Below, piece after piece: positions 18,379 through 27,039 of a stretch of 64,000 nucleotides of DNA (positions are counted from its first letter, which is position 1; the number at the start of each line of letters is the position of its first letter). The notes beneath the pieces are model-generated. The model saw nothing but the letters and a program-made list of their open reading frames with translations. It searched no databases and was not told the origin of the DNA. The stretch spans positions 124,001-188,000 of the forward strand of contig CAJYGB010000016.1 of the NCBI GenBank assembly GCA_913774355.1, in the 5' to 3' direction. Source of the DNA: an uncultured Chryseobacterium sp. GTDB lineage: Bacteria; Bacteroidota; Bacteroidia; Flavobacteriales; Weeksellaceae. A program made the translations under genes and the position numbers.

Positions 18379-19620
18379 ATGTTGTATTATTTATATGAAT
18401 ATTTAACCCACCACGGCATCCATATTCCGGGAATGGGACTGCTTAGATACATCTCGTTCCGCGCCGGGATGGCGGTTCTGTTTTCTCTGACCATCGCTTT
18501 GGTTTTCGGTAAAAGGATCATCAATTACCTACGGGCAAAACAGATGGGTGAGCTGGTCCGTGATCTTGGATTGGACGGACAGAAGCAGAAAGAAGGGACC
18601 CCGACTATGGGAGGATTGATTATCATTCTGGCAACCCTTATTCCCGTGCTGCTCTTTACCAGAATTACCAATGTCTACATTGTTCTTCTGATTGTGTCAG
18701 TCATATGGATGGGAGCCATCGGTTTCCTGGACGATTATTTGAAGAAAATAAAGAAAAATAAAGACGGCCTGAGCGGTAAATTTAAGATCGTCGGGCAGGT
18801 CGGTTTAGGAATGATCGTCGGCGTGACCATGTATTTCCATCCCGACATTACGGTAAAAAGAAAATATTCGGATGCTAAAGTCGTAAACAGGAACAATGTA
18901 GAACAGAACTTTATGCCCACTGAAAAAATTGCGGTATCTACCGTTCCTTTTGCCAAAAACAATGAGTTCGATTACAGCGGAATGCTCTTTTGGATGAATG
19001 ATAAAGATGCCCACGAATGGGCCTGGATTGTTTTTATCCCGATCGTGATCTTTATTGTAACAGCCGTTTCAAACGGAGCCAATATCACCGACGGGATCGA
19101 CGGTCTTGCCGCAGGAACCAGCACGGTGATTCTCCTTACCCTCGGCTTATTCGCCTACCTTTCCGGAAACATCATTTTTGCGGATTACCTCAACATCATG
19201 TTCCTCCCGAATATGGGGGAAACCACCATTTTTGTAGTCGCTATGGTAGGAGCCGTGATCGGATTTTTCTGGTACAACACCTATCCCGCCCAGGTTTTTA
19301 TGGGCGATACGGGAAGTCTGATGATCGGCGGCGTAATTGCCGTATTGGCGATTATTTTAAGAAAAGAACTGATGATCCCGGTGTTGTGCGGAATTTTCCT
19401 GATTGAAAATATTTCCGTAATGCTGCAGGTGGTCGTCTTTAAATATAGAAAAAGAAAATTCGGGCTGGAATATGCCCAGAACAACAGGCTCTTCAGAATG
19501 TCCCCTTTGCATCACCATTACCAGAAGGGAGGTTTTCATGAAAGCAAAATAGTAAACAGAATGATTATTATCGGTGTAATGTTGGCGATTGTCTGCCTGA
19601 TTACCCTGAAAATGAGATAA
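18379..19620 (+). CDS. mraY: Phospho-MurNAc-pentapeptide translocase MraY
   Basis: 413 residues with about ten membrane helices. Active-site motifs are [33 protein letters not shown] and [13 protein letters not shown], plus the HHHYQKGG loop. It makes lipid I at the inner membrane. The stretch from about 155 to 210 (polar, containing [12 protein letters not shown]) is an extra periplasmic loop seen in Bacteroidota MraY, making it ~50 residues longer than the E. coli protein. Confidence 0.96.
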   Translation: MLYYLYEYLTHHGIHIPGMGLLRYISFRAGMAVLFSLTIALVFGKRIINYLRAKQMGELVRDLGLDGQKQKEGTPTMGGLIIILATLIPVLLFTRITNVYIVLLIVSVIWMGAIGFLDDYLKKIKKNKDGLSGKFKIVGQVGLGMIVGVTMYFHPDITVKRKYSDAKVVNRNNVEQNFMPTEKIAVSTVPFAKNNEFDYSGMLFWMNDKDAHEWAWIVFIPIVIFIVTAVSNGANITDGIDGLAAGTSTVILLTLGLFAYLSGNIIFADYLNIMFLPNMGETTIFVVAMVGAVIGFFWYNTYPAQVFMGDTGSLMIGGVIAVLAIILRKELMIPVLCGIFLIENISVMLQVVVFKYRKRKFGLEYAQNNRLFRMSPLHHHYQKGGFHESKIVNRMIIIGVMLAIVCLITLKMR

Positions 19621-19680
19621 AAATTAATTTAAAAACCGGATTATTAATATTGAATCATTCGGTCATTAAATCAAAATGAT

Positions 19681-21015
19681 ATGAAAATAGTTGTTTTAGG
19701 AGGAGGGGAAAGTGGTTGTGGAGCTGCCTATCTGGCGAAAAAGAAAGGCATGGAAGTCTTTCTTTCGGACAAAGGTACCATCAAAGACAATTACAGACAG
19801 TTCCTGACGGATAACGAAATTGAATTTGAAGAAGGAAGCCATGATGAAGAAAGAATCCTGGATGCCGACTGGATCGTAAAGAGTCCGGGCATTCCGAAAA
19901 AAGCTGACATGATCCAAAAGATTCAGGAGAAAGGCATCAGGCTTTCCTCAGAGATCGAATTTGCGTCGGAATTTACCGACGCCAAGATCATCGCCATCAC
20001 CGGAAGCAATGGAAAAACAACCACCACGTCCCTGATCTATTACATCCTGAAAAACGACGGATTAAATGTAGGCCTGGGCGGAAATATCGGATACAGCTTT
20101 GCCAGACAGGTAGCCGACGAAAACCATGAATATTATGTTCTGGAAGTAAGTTCCTTCCAGCTGGATGATATTCAGAATTTCAGACCGTATATTTCTTTGT
20201 TGCTGAATTTGTCTCAGGATCACCTGGACCAATACAATTACAACTATGAGGAATATGCAATGGCCAAGTTCAGGATTGCTGAAAACCAGGAGAATGACAA
20301 TTTTTTCATCTACAACAAAGATGATGAAATGAGCAAAAATATTCTCGAAAAATTAGAGATAAAAGCTAAAATGATTCCTTTTTCCACCAAAGAACACCTG
20401 GCTGAAGGAGGTTTCATTGATGAAGATAAGATAGAGGTAAAACTGAAAGACGATTTTTCCATGAAAATTGATGAATTGTCGCTTTTAGGAACTCATAATG
20501 TGGCGAACAGCCTGGCTGCATCCATTGCGGGTAAAATACTGGAGATCAATAATGACAGCATCAGGAATTCATTAATGACCTTTCAGGCCGTAGAACATAG
20601 ATTGGAGTTAGTAACGGAAATCGATGGGGTAAAATACATCAACGACAGCAAGGCCACTAATGTAAATGCCACATATTATGCACTGGAAAGTATGAAAACC
20701 CCGACCGTTTGGATTGTCGGAGGCGTGGATAAAGGAAACGACTATACCGAAATAGAAGAGTTAGTTAAAAGAAAAGTAAAGGCGATTGTCTGCCTGGGAA
20801 TTGATAACGATAAGATCATTAACTTCTTTAAGGACAAGAAAGAATTTATTTACGACACCTCAAGCATGGAAAAAGCAGTAGAAATTTCAAAATCCCTTGC
20901 CCAAAAAGGCGATACGGTTTTATTATCTCCATGCTGCGCAAGCTTTGATTTATTTAAAAGCTATGAAGACAGAGGCCGTCAGTTTAAAAATGAGGTATTA
21001 AAAGAAATCCGCTAA
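19681..21015 (+). CDS. murD: UDP-MurNAc-L-alanine:D-glutamate ligase MurD
   Basis: 444 residues. N-terminal Rossmann loop LGGGESGCGAAYLAKK, ATP loop ITGSNGKTTT (about 106-115), LLNLSQDHLDQY, and the C-terminal motif NDSKATN (about 321). All Mur-ligase residues are present and the length is typical. It adds D-Glu to the precursor. Confidence 0.96.
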   Translation: MKIVVLGGGESGCGAAYLAKKKGMEVFLSDKGTIKDNYRQFLTDNEIEFEEGSHDEERILDADWIVKSPGIPKKADMIQKIQEKGIRLSSEIEFASEFTDAKIIAITGSNGKTTTTSLIYYILKNDGLNVGLGGNIGYSFARQVADENHEYYVLEVSSFQLDDIQNFRPYISLLLNLSQDHLDQYNYNYEEYAMAKFRIAENQENDNFFIYNKDDEMSKNILEKLEIKAKMIPFSTKEHLAEGGFIDEDKIEVKLKDDFSMKIDELSLLGTHNVANSLAASIAGKILEINNDSIRNSLMTFQAVEHRLELVTEIDGVKYINDSKATNVNATYYALESMKTPTVWIVGGVDKGNDYTEIEELVKRKVKAIVCLGIDNDKIINFFKDKKEFIYDTSSMEKAVEISKSLAQKGDTVLLSPCCASFDLFKSYEDRGRQFKNEVLKEIR

Positions 21016-21037
21016 TCATCAATAGCGAACACCAGAT

Positions 21038-22276
21038 ATGAACGGACAGGACACAGAAAACAGATTTGAATTTCTAAAGGGCGATAAAGTACTTTGGATG
21101 GTCATTCTTGTGATCTCCATCTTCTCTATTTTCCCTGTATATTCCGCAAGTTCGAATCTTGAATATATTGTGAATAACGGGACCACGACCGGTCACGTGA
21201 TCAAACATATGTTCTTTGTAGTTCTGGGACTGGGAATCATGAGAGTGGTCGGAATGATCAAGTACGAATACATCGGGAAGCTCAGCAGCATTCTGCTTGG
21301 TTTAATGGTGGTGCTACTGATCGTTACCATGTTCACCGGGCAGACCATCGACGGAGCGAGTGCCTCCCGGTGGCTGAAAATCCCCGGAACACCGATTTCC
21401 TTCCAGCCTTCCTCCTTCGCTTTCCTGATGTTGATTATTTACCTGTGCCGGTATTTAACCAAGAAAATCACCCGCGAAAGGCTTCCTATCGAAAATATCA
21501 TGTACATTTTCGGGCCGATCCTCCTCGTTTTTGTACTGGTAGCGAAAGATAACGGTTCCACCGCCTTAATGATCCTGATGGTTTCCGTAGTGGTGCTCGT
21601 CATCGGACAGCTGCACTGGAAATACATTGCCGGATTTATCTCTGCTTCATTCATCGCTATCGTATTATTTTTAGTGATCGCTTTGAATACGAACCTCATC
21701 GGCGGAAACCGTGTACATACCTGGATGAGCCGGATCGAAACATTTACCTCAAGCAAAGCTAAAAGTGTTGATGTAGATGATGAAAGCGTAAAAGCCAAAA
21801 ATTACCAGGTGATGCAGGCTAAAGCCGCCATCGTTCACGGAGGAATTACCGGAATGGGTCCCGGAAAAAGTGCTTTAAAACAAATGCTTCCCCAGTCTGC
21901 TTCCGATTTTATCTTCGCAGTCATTGTGGAAGAATACGGGGTGATCGGAGCTGCATTTTTAGTCAGCCTGTATTTAATTATGATCATCCGTATTGTGATG
22001 ATCGCCAGCAAGATGCCTGCATTTTTCGGATCGCTGCTGGTACTCAGCCTGGGGGTTATGATTTTTGTACAGCTTTCGGTGAATATCGCCGTTGCCGTCA
22101 ACCTGATCCCCGTTACCGGACAACCGCTGCCCCTCATCAGTTACGGAGGAACTTCAATGCTGGTGACGTATCTGCAGCTGGGGATTATATTAAACATCAG
22201 CTCCAGGATACAGATCTACGATGAAGAAGGAATGGGTAAAAAACAAAGTGTCGCAGAAATAAACGATATAGCATAA
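21038..22276 (+). CDS. ftsW: Septal peptidoglycan glycosyltransferase FtsW
   Basis: 412 residues, ten membrane helices of the SEDS family. Recognisable motifs are SASRWLKIPGTPISFQPSSF in the second loop, and PVTGQPLPLISYGGTSM near the C-terminus. With FtsI it polymerises septal glycan. It sits between murD and murG as in most dcw clusters. Confidence 0.95.
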   Translation: MNGQDTENRFEFLKGDKVLWMVILVISIFSIFPVYSASSNLEYIVNNGTTTGHVIKHMFFVVLGLGIMRVVGMIKYEYIGKLSSILLGLMVVLLIVTMFTGQTIDGASASRWLKIPGTPISFQPSSFAFLMLIIYLCRYLTKKITRERLPIENIMYIFGPILLVFVLVAKDNGSTALMILMVSVVVLVIGQLHWKYIAGFISASFIAIVLFLVIALNTNLIGGNRVHTWMSRIETFTSSKAKSVDVDDESVKAKNYQVMQAKAAIVHGGITGMGPGKSALKQMLPQSASDFIFAVIVEEYGVIGAAFLVSLYLIMIIRIVMIASKMPAFFGSLLVLSLGVMIFVQLSVNIAVAVNLIPVTGQPLPLISYGGTSMLVTYLQLGIILNISSRIQIYDEEGMGKKQSVAEINDIA

Positions 22277-22277
22277 A

Positions 22278-22322
22278 AGTTCCAAAGGAACTATTTAACA
22301 AAGGATAGGATAAAATCCTATC
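22278..22322 (+). repeat. Two-hairpin spacer element, copy 2 (ftsW-murG)
   Basis: AGTTCC-AAA-GGAACT (22278-22292) and GATAGGAT-AAA-ATCCTATC (22304-22322). Both stems are perfect and correspond in order, loop (AAA) and spacing to those at 16811-16853, with compensated base changes. Confidence 0.65.
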
Positions 22323-22353
22323 AAAATTGAATAAATAAATTTTTGATTAATTA

Positions 22354-23472
22354 ATGGACAATCATTCAGCCAATAGCCAGCAGCCAAAAACCCTCCGTAT
22401 TTTATTATCGGGAGGAGGAACGGGAGGACATATCTTTCCGGCCATTGCTATTGCCGATGAGATCAGGAGAAGATATCCGGATGCCGAGTTTCTGTTTATC
22501 GGAGCGAACGGTAAGATGGAAATGGAAAAGGTTCCACAGGCTGGTTATAATATTGAAGGAATCGATATTGCCGGCATCAACCGAGGCAATATGCTGTCGA
22601 ATTTAGGCCTGCCATTTAAGATTTTAAAAAGCCTGTCCAGATCAAAAAAGATCATTAAAAATTTCAACCCTGATTTTGCCATCGGAACCGGAGGTTTTGC
22701 AAGCGGACCAGCCTTATATGAAGCCAGCAAGTTGGGGATCCCGATTTTTATTCAGGAGCAGAATGCCCACGCCGGCGTAACGAATAAGATTTTAAGCAAA
22801 AAAGCAAAAGCCGTATTTACTGCCTATCCTAAAGTGGAAGGCTTCCCTGCTGATAAAATAAAATTCCTCGGTAACCCGATCCGTGAAAATATTGTTTCGG
22901 GAATGCAGGATACTATTCTTGCTAAAGAGAAAATGGGACTTGCCAAAGATAAACTGACTATTTTATCGGTCGGAGGATCTCTGGGTTCGAGAACTTTAAA
23001 CAACGGGTGGAAAGACAATCTGGAAGACCTAAAAGAAAAAGGCTACCAGCTGATCTGGCAGACCGGGAAACTGGACTACAGCGAACTGTCTTCCAGCCTC
23101 CGGCTCCCCCCTTCCATCCAGCTGAAAGAATTTATTAAGGATATGGAAACCGCCTATTCCGCAGCGGATGTAATCGTTTCCCGTGCGGGTGCCATTGCTA
23201 TTTCCGAACTGGCCGTAGCACAGAAGCCGGTTTTGCTGGTTCCTTTCCCGTTTGCAGCGGAAGATCATCAGACCAAAAATGCGATGACCCTGGTGGAAAA
23301 AAATGCCGCCCGGATGGTGAAAGATACCGAAATGAAAGACCAGTTCTGGAATACGCTTTCAGAGATCTGTGATGATGAAAAATTAAGGAGAGAAATGTCC
23401 GGCAATCTTAGCTATTTTGCTAAACCACATGCCGCAAAAGAGATTGTAGACGAGATTTTTAAAGTGATTTAA
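22354..23472 (+). CDS. murG: Lipid II synthase MurG
   Basis: 372 residues. N-terminal SGGGTGGHIFPA (16-27) binds the lipid diphosphate, GTGGFASGP follows, and the C-terminal domain has LSVGGSLGSR and the UDP-GlcNAc site VSRAGAIAISELA. It converts lipid I to lipid II at the inner face of the membrane. Standard length. Confidence 0.96.
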   Translation: MDNHSANSQQPKTLRILLSGGGTGGHIFPAIAIADEIRRRYPDAEFLFIGANGKMEMEKVPQAGYNIEGIDIAGINRGNMLSNLGLPFKILKSLSRSKKIIKNFNPDFAIGTGGFASGPALYEASKLGIPIFIQEQNAHAGVTNKILSKKAKAVFTAYPKVEGFPADKIKFLGNPIRENIVSGMQDTILAKEKMGLAKDKLTILSVGGSLGSRTLNNGWKDNLEDLKEKGYQLIWQTGKLDYSELSSSLRLPPSIQLKEFIKDMETAYSAADVIVSRAGAIAISELAVAQKPVLLVPFPFAAEDHQTKNAMTLVEKNAARMVKDTEMKDQFWNTLSEICDDEKLRREMSGNLSYFAKPHAAKEIVDEIFKVI

Positions 23473-23480
23473 GTATATAG

Positions 23481-24131
23481 ATGTCAAACGAATTATCAGT
23501 ATATAGAAAATTCATTTATAAAGATGATGCTTTAGAATTGGCAAAAATTCTCGAAGAGAATCATTTTGTATATGAGCTTACGGATAACTCTTCAAAATTA
23601 GATTCAAGTTTCGGAGGAGATATCAATACGAAGCAGTATGAATTAAAAATCAGGAAAGATGATTTTATTGAGGTTGAAAAAATTGAAGAGATGCTTGTAA
23701 AAAAAGATCTTGAAAATGTAGAAGAAACCTATCATCTTTTTGATTATTCTGATGAAGAACTCATCGAAATTGTAACGAAAAAAGATGAATGGAATAAGTT
23801 TGACTATTTGCTTGCTCAAAAAATACTAAAAGAAAGAGGAAAAGAAATAAACCCGGAACTCTTAAATGCTATCAATAAACAGAGACTTGACAGTCTTTCA
23901 GTACAGGAAGAAAGTCCTGTTTGGCTAATAATCATTGGATATGTATCCGCCTTCTTTGCGGGGTTCCTGGGCATATTTATTGGTGGTTATTTAATGTATT
24001 ATAAAAAAGCTTTACCAAACGGAGACAGAATTTATGGATTCAAAAGAAATGACAGGAGTCATGGCCAAAATATCCTTATCATCTCTGCAATAGCATTTTT
24101 TGTGTGGATCGGATTCAGGCTTTTTAATTAA
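23481..24131 (+). CDS. Unknown membrane protein with DUF2007-like N-terminus, inserted in dcw cluster
   Basis: 216 residues. The N-terminal 75 residues (FIYKDDALELAKILEENHF ... IRKDDFIEVEKIEEML) look like the DUF2007 'signal transducing' fold. A charged helical middle part follows, then two membrane helices at about 148-172 and 192-212 at the C-terminus. It is not a usual dcw gene. It is more AT-rich than its neighbours and lies between murG and murC with short gaps (8 and 10 bp), so it is transcribed with them. Function unknown; it may be a flavobacterial addition or a late insertion. Confidence 0.75.
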   Translation: MSNELSVYRKFIYKDDALELAKILEENHFVYELTDNSSKLDSSFGGDINTKQYELKIRKDDFIEVEKIEEMLVKKDLENVEETYHLFDYSDEELIEIVTKKDEWNKFDYLLAQKILKERGKEINPELLNAINKQRLDSLSVQEESPVWLIIIGYVSAFFAGFLGIFIGGYLMYYKKALPNGDRIYGFKRNDRSHGQNILIISAIAFFVWIGFRLFN

Positions 24132-24141
24132 CAGATATAAA

Positions 24142-25515
24142 ATGAACAATTTAAATACATATCAGAATTTTTACTTCGTTGGAATCGGGGGTATCGGGAT
24201 GAGTGCGCTGGCACGGTATTTCCATGCTTCGGGCAAAAAAGTTTTGGGCTACGACAAGACCCCAACCAAATTGACGCAGACGCTGATGACCGAAGGAATC
24301 GATATTGTTTTTGAAGATGTTATTGACGAAAAAATTACCTCGCTTCATAAAGAAGATACATTGGTGATTTATACACCCGCCATTAAGGTTTTGGGGATTT
24401 TGGATTATTTTAACGGTCATCAGTTTGAAGTCTTAAAAAGGGCCAAAGTATTAGGGTTGATCACGGAAAACACCGATTGTATCGCCGTTGCCGGGACCCA
24501 CGGAAAAACAACGACGTCTACCCTTGTTTCCCATCTGTGTAAAGAAGCCGATCTGCCTTTTTCATGCTTCCTGGGCGGAATTTCCGAAAATTTCAAATCG
24601 AATTTCCTGTACAACGGCGCTCAGTACTCTGTGGTGGAAGCTGATGAATACGACCGAAGTTTCCTGAATCTTTCACCGGATTGGGCGGTCATCACCTCTA
24701 CCGATGCAGACCACCTGGATATTTACGGCGATAAAAATACCATCGAAGAAGGCTTCAGGCAATTTGCAGCCCTGGTTCCGGACGACAAGCAACTGTTTGT
24801 AAGAAAAGGAATCGAAATCGGAAGACCGTCGCTAACTTATGCCGTAAACGAAGAAGCCGATTACTATTCGGACAACCTGAGGATGGAGGGAGACAAAATC
24901 TATTTTGACTTCCATACCCCTGCTGAAACCGTAAAGGATTTCATCTGGGAAACGCCGGGCATCCACAATGTAGAAAATGCAACGGTAGCCCTGGCAATTC
25001 TCCACAACTTAGGCGTGGATTTCGAGACCCTGAAAAAAGCGATTGCCAATTTCAAAGGAATTAAAAGAAGATACACCAAACACCGGTATCCGAACGGTAA
25101 AATTTACATCGACGATTATGCTCATCATCCGACGGAGATCAATGCTGTAATGGGTTCGATCCGGACGTTTTACCCTGATAAGAAATTATTGGTGGTCTTC
25201 CAGCCGCACCTGTTCAGCAGAACACGTGATTTTGCCGACGGATTTGCCGAAAGCCTGAGTCGAGCGGACGAATTAATTTTACTGGATATCTACCCGGCAA
25301 GAGAACTTCAGGAAAATTTTGCAGAAATTACTTCCGATTGGTTGTTAAAAAAAGTAACTTTAGATAAAAAGGAAGTTTCAGCCTTAGGGGAAGCCTTCCA
25401 AAAGATAAAAGAAAAAGATTTCGACATCCTTCTCACCGTAGGCGCAGGAAACATCGATACCCTTTACGATCCTATTTGTGAGTGGATGAATGGAACACAA
25501 AGCGCACAGAGATAG
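24142..25515 (+). CDS. murC: UDP-MurNAc:L-alanine ligase MurC
   Basis: 457 residues from ATG 24142 (MNNLNTYQNFYFVGIGGIGM); the longer frame to 24100 overlaps the upstream gene and is not needed. FVGIGGIGMSALA is the N-terminal nucleotide fold, VAGTHGKTTTSTL (about 116-128) the ATP loop, DDYAHHPTEI the C-terminal motif. It starts peptide-stem synthesis. The last codons (after DPICEWMN) and the stop lie inside the outer arm of the inverted repeat that bounds the GxxExxY element, so the native C-terminus has probably been replaced by element sequence (GTQSAQR). Confidence 0.94.
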   Translation: MNNLNTYQNFYFVGIGGIGMSALARYFHASGKKVLGYDKTPTKLTQTLMTEGIDIVFEDVIDEKITSLHKEDTLVIYTPAIKVLGILDYFNGHQFEVLKRAKVLGLITENTDCIAVAGTHGKTTTSTLVSHLCKEADLPFSCFLGGISENFKSNFLYNGAQYSVVEADEYDRSFLNLSPDWAVITSTDADHLDIYGDKNTIEEGFRQFAALVPDDKQLFVRKGIEIGRPSLTYAVNEEADYYSDNLRMEGDKIYFDFHTPAETVKDFIWETPGIHNVENATVALAILHNLGVDFETLKKAIANFKGIKRRYTKHRYPNGKIYIDDYAHHPTEINAVMGSIRTFYPDKKLLVVFQPHLFSRTRDFADGFAESLSRADELILLDIYPARELQENFAEITSDWLLKKVTLDKKEVSALGEAFQKIKEKDFDILLTVGAGNIDTLYDPICEWMNGTQSAQR

Positions 25516-26040
25516 GCAAGAATCGTTTCACAAAGCCGCTTCGCTTATAAGAGAAGAGCATTGTAAAATGAAATTATAAAACACACAAATGAATGAAAAT
25601 GAAATTGCGAAAATTATTGTTGATGCAGGTTTAAAAGTTCATAGAAGTCTGGGACAGGGATTATATGAAACGGTTTATGAGCAGTGTCTTGAATATGAAC
25701 TATTAAACAGAGGATTATTTGTTGAGAGGCAAAAATTTCTTTCAATACAATATGAAAATCTAAAGTATTGAATGCCTTTAAAATCGACTTATTAGTTGAA
25801 AACAAAGTGGTAGTAGAAATTAAAGCGCAGGAAAGTCTTGACAATTACCATAATGCCCAACTTTTAAATTATTTAAAATTGGGAAATTATAAATTAGGCT
25901 TGTTATTAAATTTTAATTCTAAACTTTTTAAGAACGGAATTAACAGAATAATAAACGGATATGTAAAATAGCTGTTAGCTTTTATAAGCGAAGCGGCTTG
26001 GTGAAACAAAAAAAGAAAAAGCTTCGTGAACTTCGTGTTC
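25493..26040. mobile_element. Inverted-repeat element carrying a GxxExxY gene
   Basis: A 26-bp inverted repeat with one mismatch (25525-25550, GTTTCACAAAGCCGCTTCGC then TTATAA; complement at 25982-26007) encloses the GxxExxY frame. The similarity continues outward as an imperfect 19-bp arm: GAACACAAAGCGCACAGAG at 25493-25511 and the complement of GAACACGAAGTTCACGAAG at 26022-26040. The element sits between murC and ftsQ and starts within the murC coding end. No transposase is encoded, so it is either passively mobilised or a relic. Confidence 0.7.
25589..25971 (+). pseudogene. GxxExxY (PD-(D/E)XK-like) protein, frameshifted
   Basis: Two overlapping frames together encode one GxxExxY protein of about 127 residues. 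The first (25589-25771) has the name-giving GLYETVYEQCLEYEL; the second (frame begins before TTG 25768, ends 25971) has IDLLVENKVVVEIKAQESL and the LLNYLKLGNYKLGLLLNF end. The two overlap in TTGA at 25768-25771, with a change of reading frame by one base. Asp...VEIKA is the signature of the PD-(D/E)XK nuclease fold to which this family is assigned. Either a disabled gene, a sequencing error, or a programmed frameshift. Confidence 0.82.
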
Positions 26041-26051
26041 AGAAAAAATAA

Positions 26052-27020
26052 ATGAAAAATAAATACAGAATTTTAAAAATTGCCGTCACAGTAATCCTTC
26101 TTGGATTCCTGCTGAGTTTTTCGTTAAAGAAATTCAGTGGTCAGGAAATCACGGATAATAAAATTTCTGTAAAAATGAATGAAAAGACTCCGGTATATTT
26201 CATCGATGAAAAAGACATCCGGGAAATTGTAAAAAAAGAAAACCCTTCCGGAAAAGTGGGAGATCTTGACATCCCGGCATTAGAAAAGAAAATAAATAAC
26301 CTGCCGGCGGTAGACAGTGCCAATGTGTATCTGAATCTGAACGGAAAGCTTAATCTGGATATCAAGCAGAGGGTTCCTGTATTCAGGCTGAATAAAGAAG
26401 GCCGTGATTTTTACGTCGATGAAAAAGGAATTGAATTCCCAATCTCGAAAACCTATTCGCATCCGTGCATGCTGGTGACCGGAAACGTAAATAAGGATGA
26501 ATATCAAAAACTGGCTGAGCTGGTGGAGAAAATCGATAAAGATGATTTCAGCAGAAAATACTTCATCGGAATATCCAAAGACCGGAACGGCAACTATAAT
26601 CTGCTGACCAGCGAAAGCAATTACAAAGTGGAAATCGGCGATCTGGACAATATCGATTTTAAAGTGAAAGGCTTTAAAACCTTTGTTGAAAAATACCTCG
26701 TATATCAGGATCCCGAAAAATACAGCCGGGTTTCCGTAAAATACCAGAACCAGATTGTGACCACGCTGAATCCTTATTTTAAGGAAAACGACAGTGTCCT
26801 TCAGGCCGGGAATAAAGAACTGGCCAAAGCACCCTTAGCTGCCGTAAAAAAGACGGACGCTCAACCCAAATTAACAGAGAATAAAATCAGCTCTACTCAG
26901 GCAAAGCCTAAGGAAAGCATAAAGAAGAAAACGGTAACCAAGCCGCAAAAAACAAAAAAAACAGAACAAAAACCTACGGCTGCAAAGCCTAAGAAAAAGG
27001 CAACCGTTAAAATAGAGTAA
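26052..27020 (+). CDS. ftsQ: Cell division protein FtsQ
   Basis: 322 residues. Short basic N-terminus, membrane helix (ILKIAVTVILLGFLLSFSL), POTRA-like domain (KDIREIVKKENPSG ... LPAVDSANVYLNLNGKLNLD) and beta domain, then a Lys/Thr/Ala-rich low-complexity tail of ~60 residues. It occupies the ftsQ position before ftsA and connects FtsL with the divisome. The basic tail is outside the conserved FtsQ core. Confidence 0.9.
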   Translation: MKNKYRILKIAVTVILLGFLLSFSLKKFSGQEITDNKISVKMNEKTPVYFIDEKDIREIVKKENPSGKVGDLDIPALEKKINNLPAVDSANVYLNLNGKLNLDIKQRVPVFRLNKEGRDFYVDEKGIEFPISKTYSHPCMLVTGNVNKDEYQKLAELVEKIDKDDFSRKYFIGISKDRNGNYNLLTSESNYKVEIGDLDNIDFKVKGFKTFVEKYLVYQDPEKYSRVSVKYQNQIVTTLNPYFKENDSVLQAGNKELAKAPLAAVKKTDAQPKLTENKISSTQAKPKESIKKKTVTKPQKTKKTEQKPTAAKPKKKATVKIE

Positions 27021-27039
27021 AAAATCAAATCGATATAAA

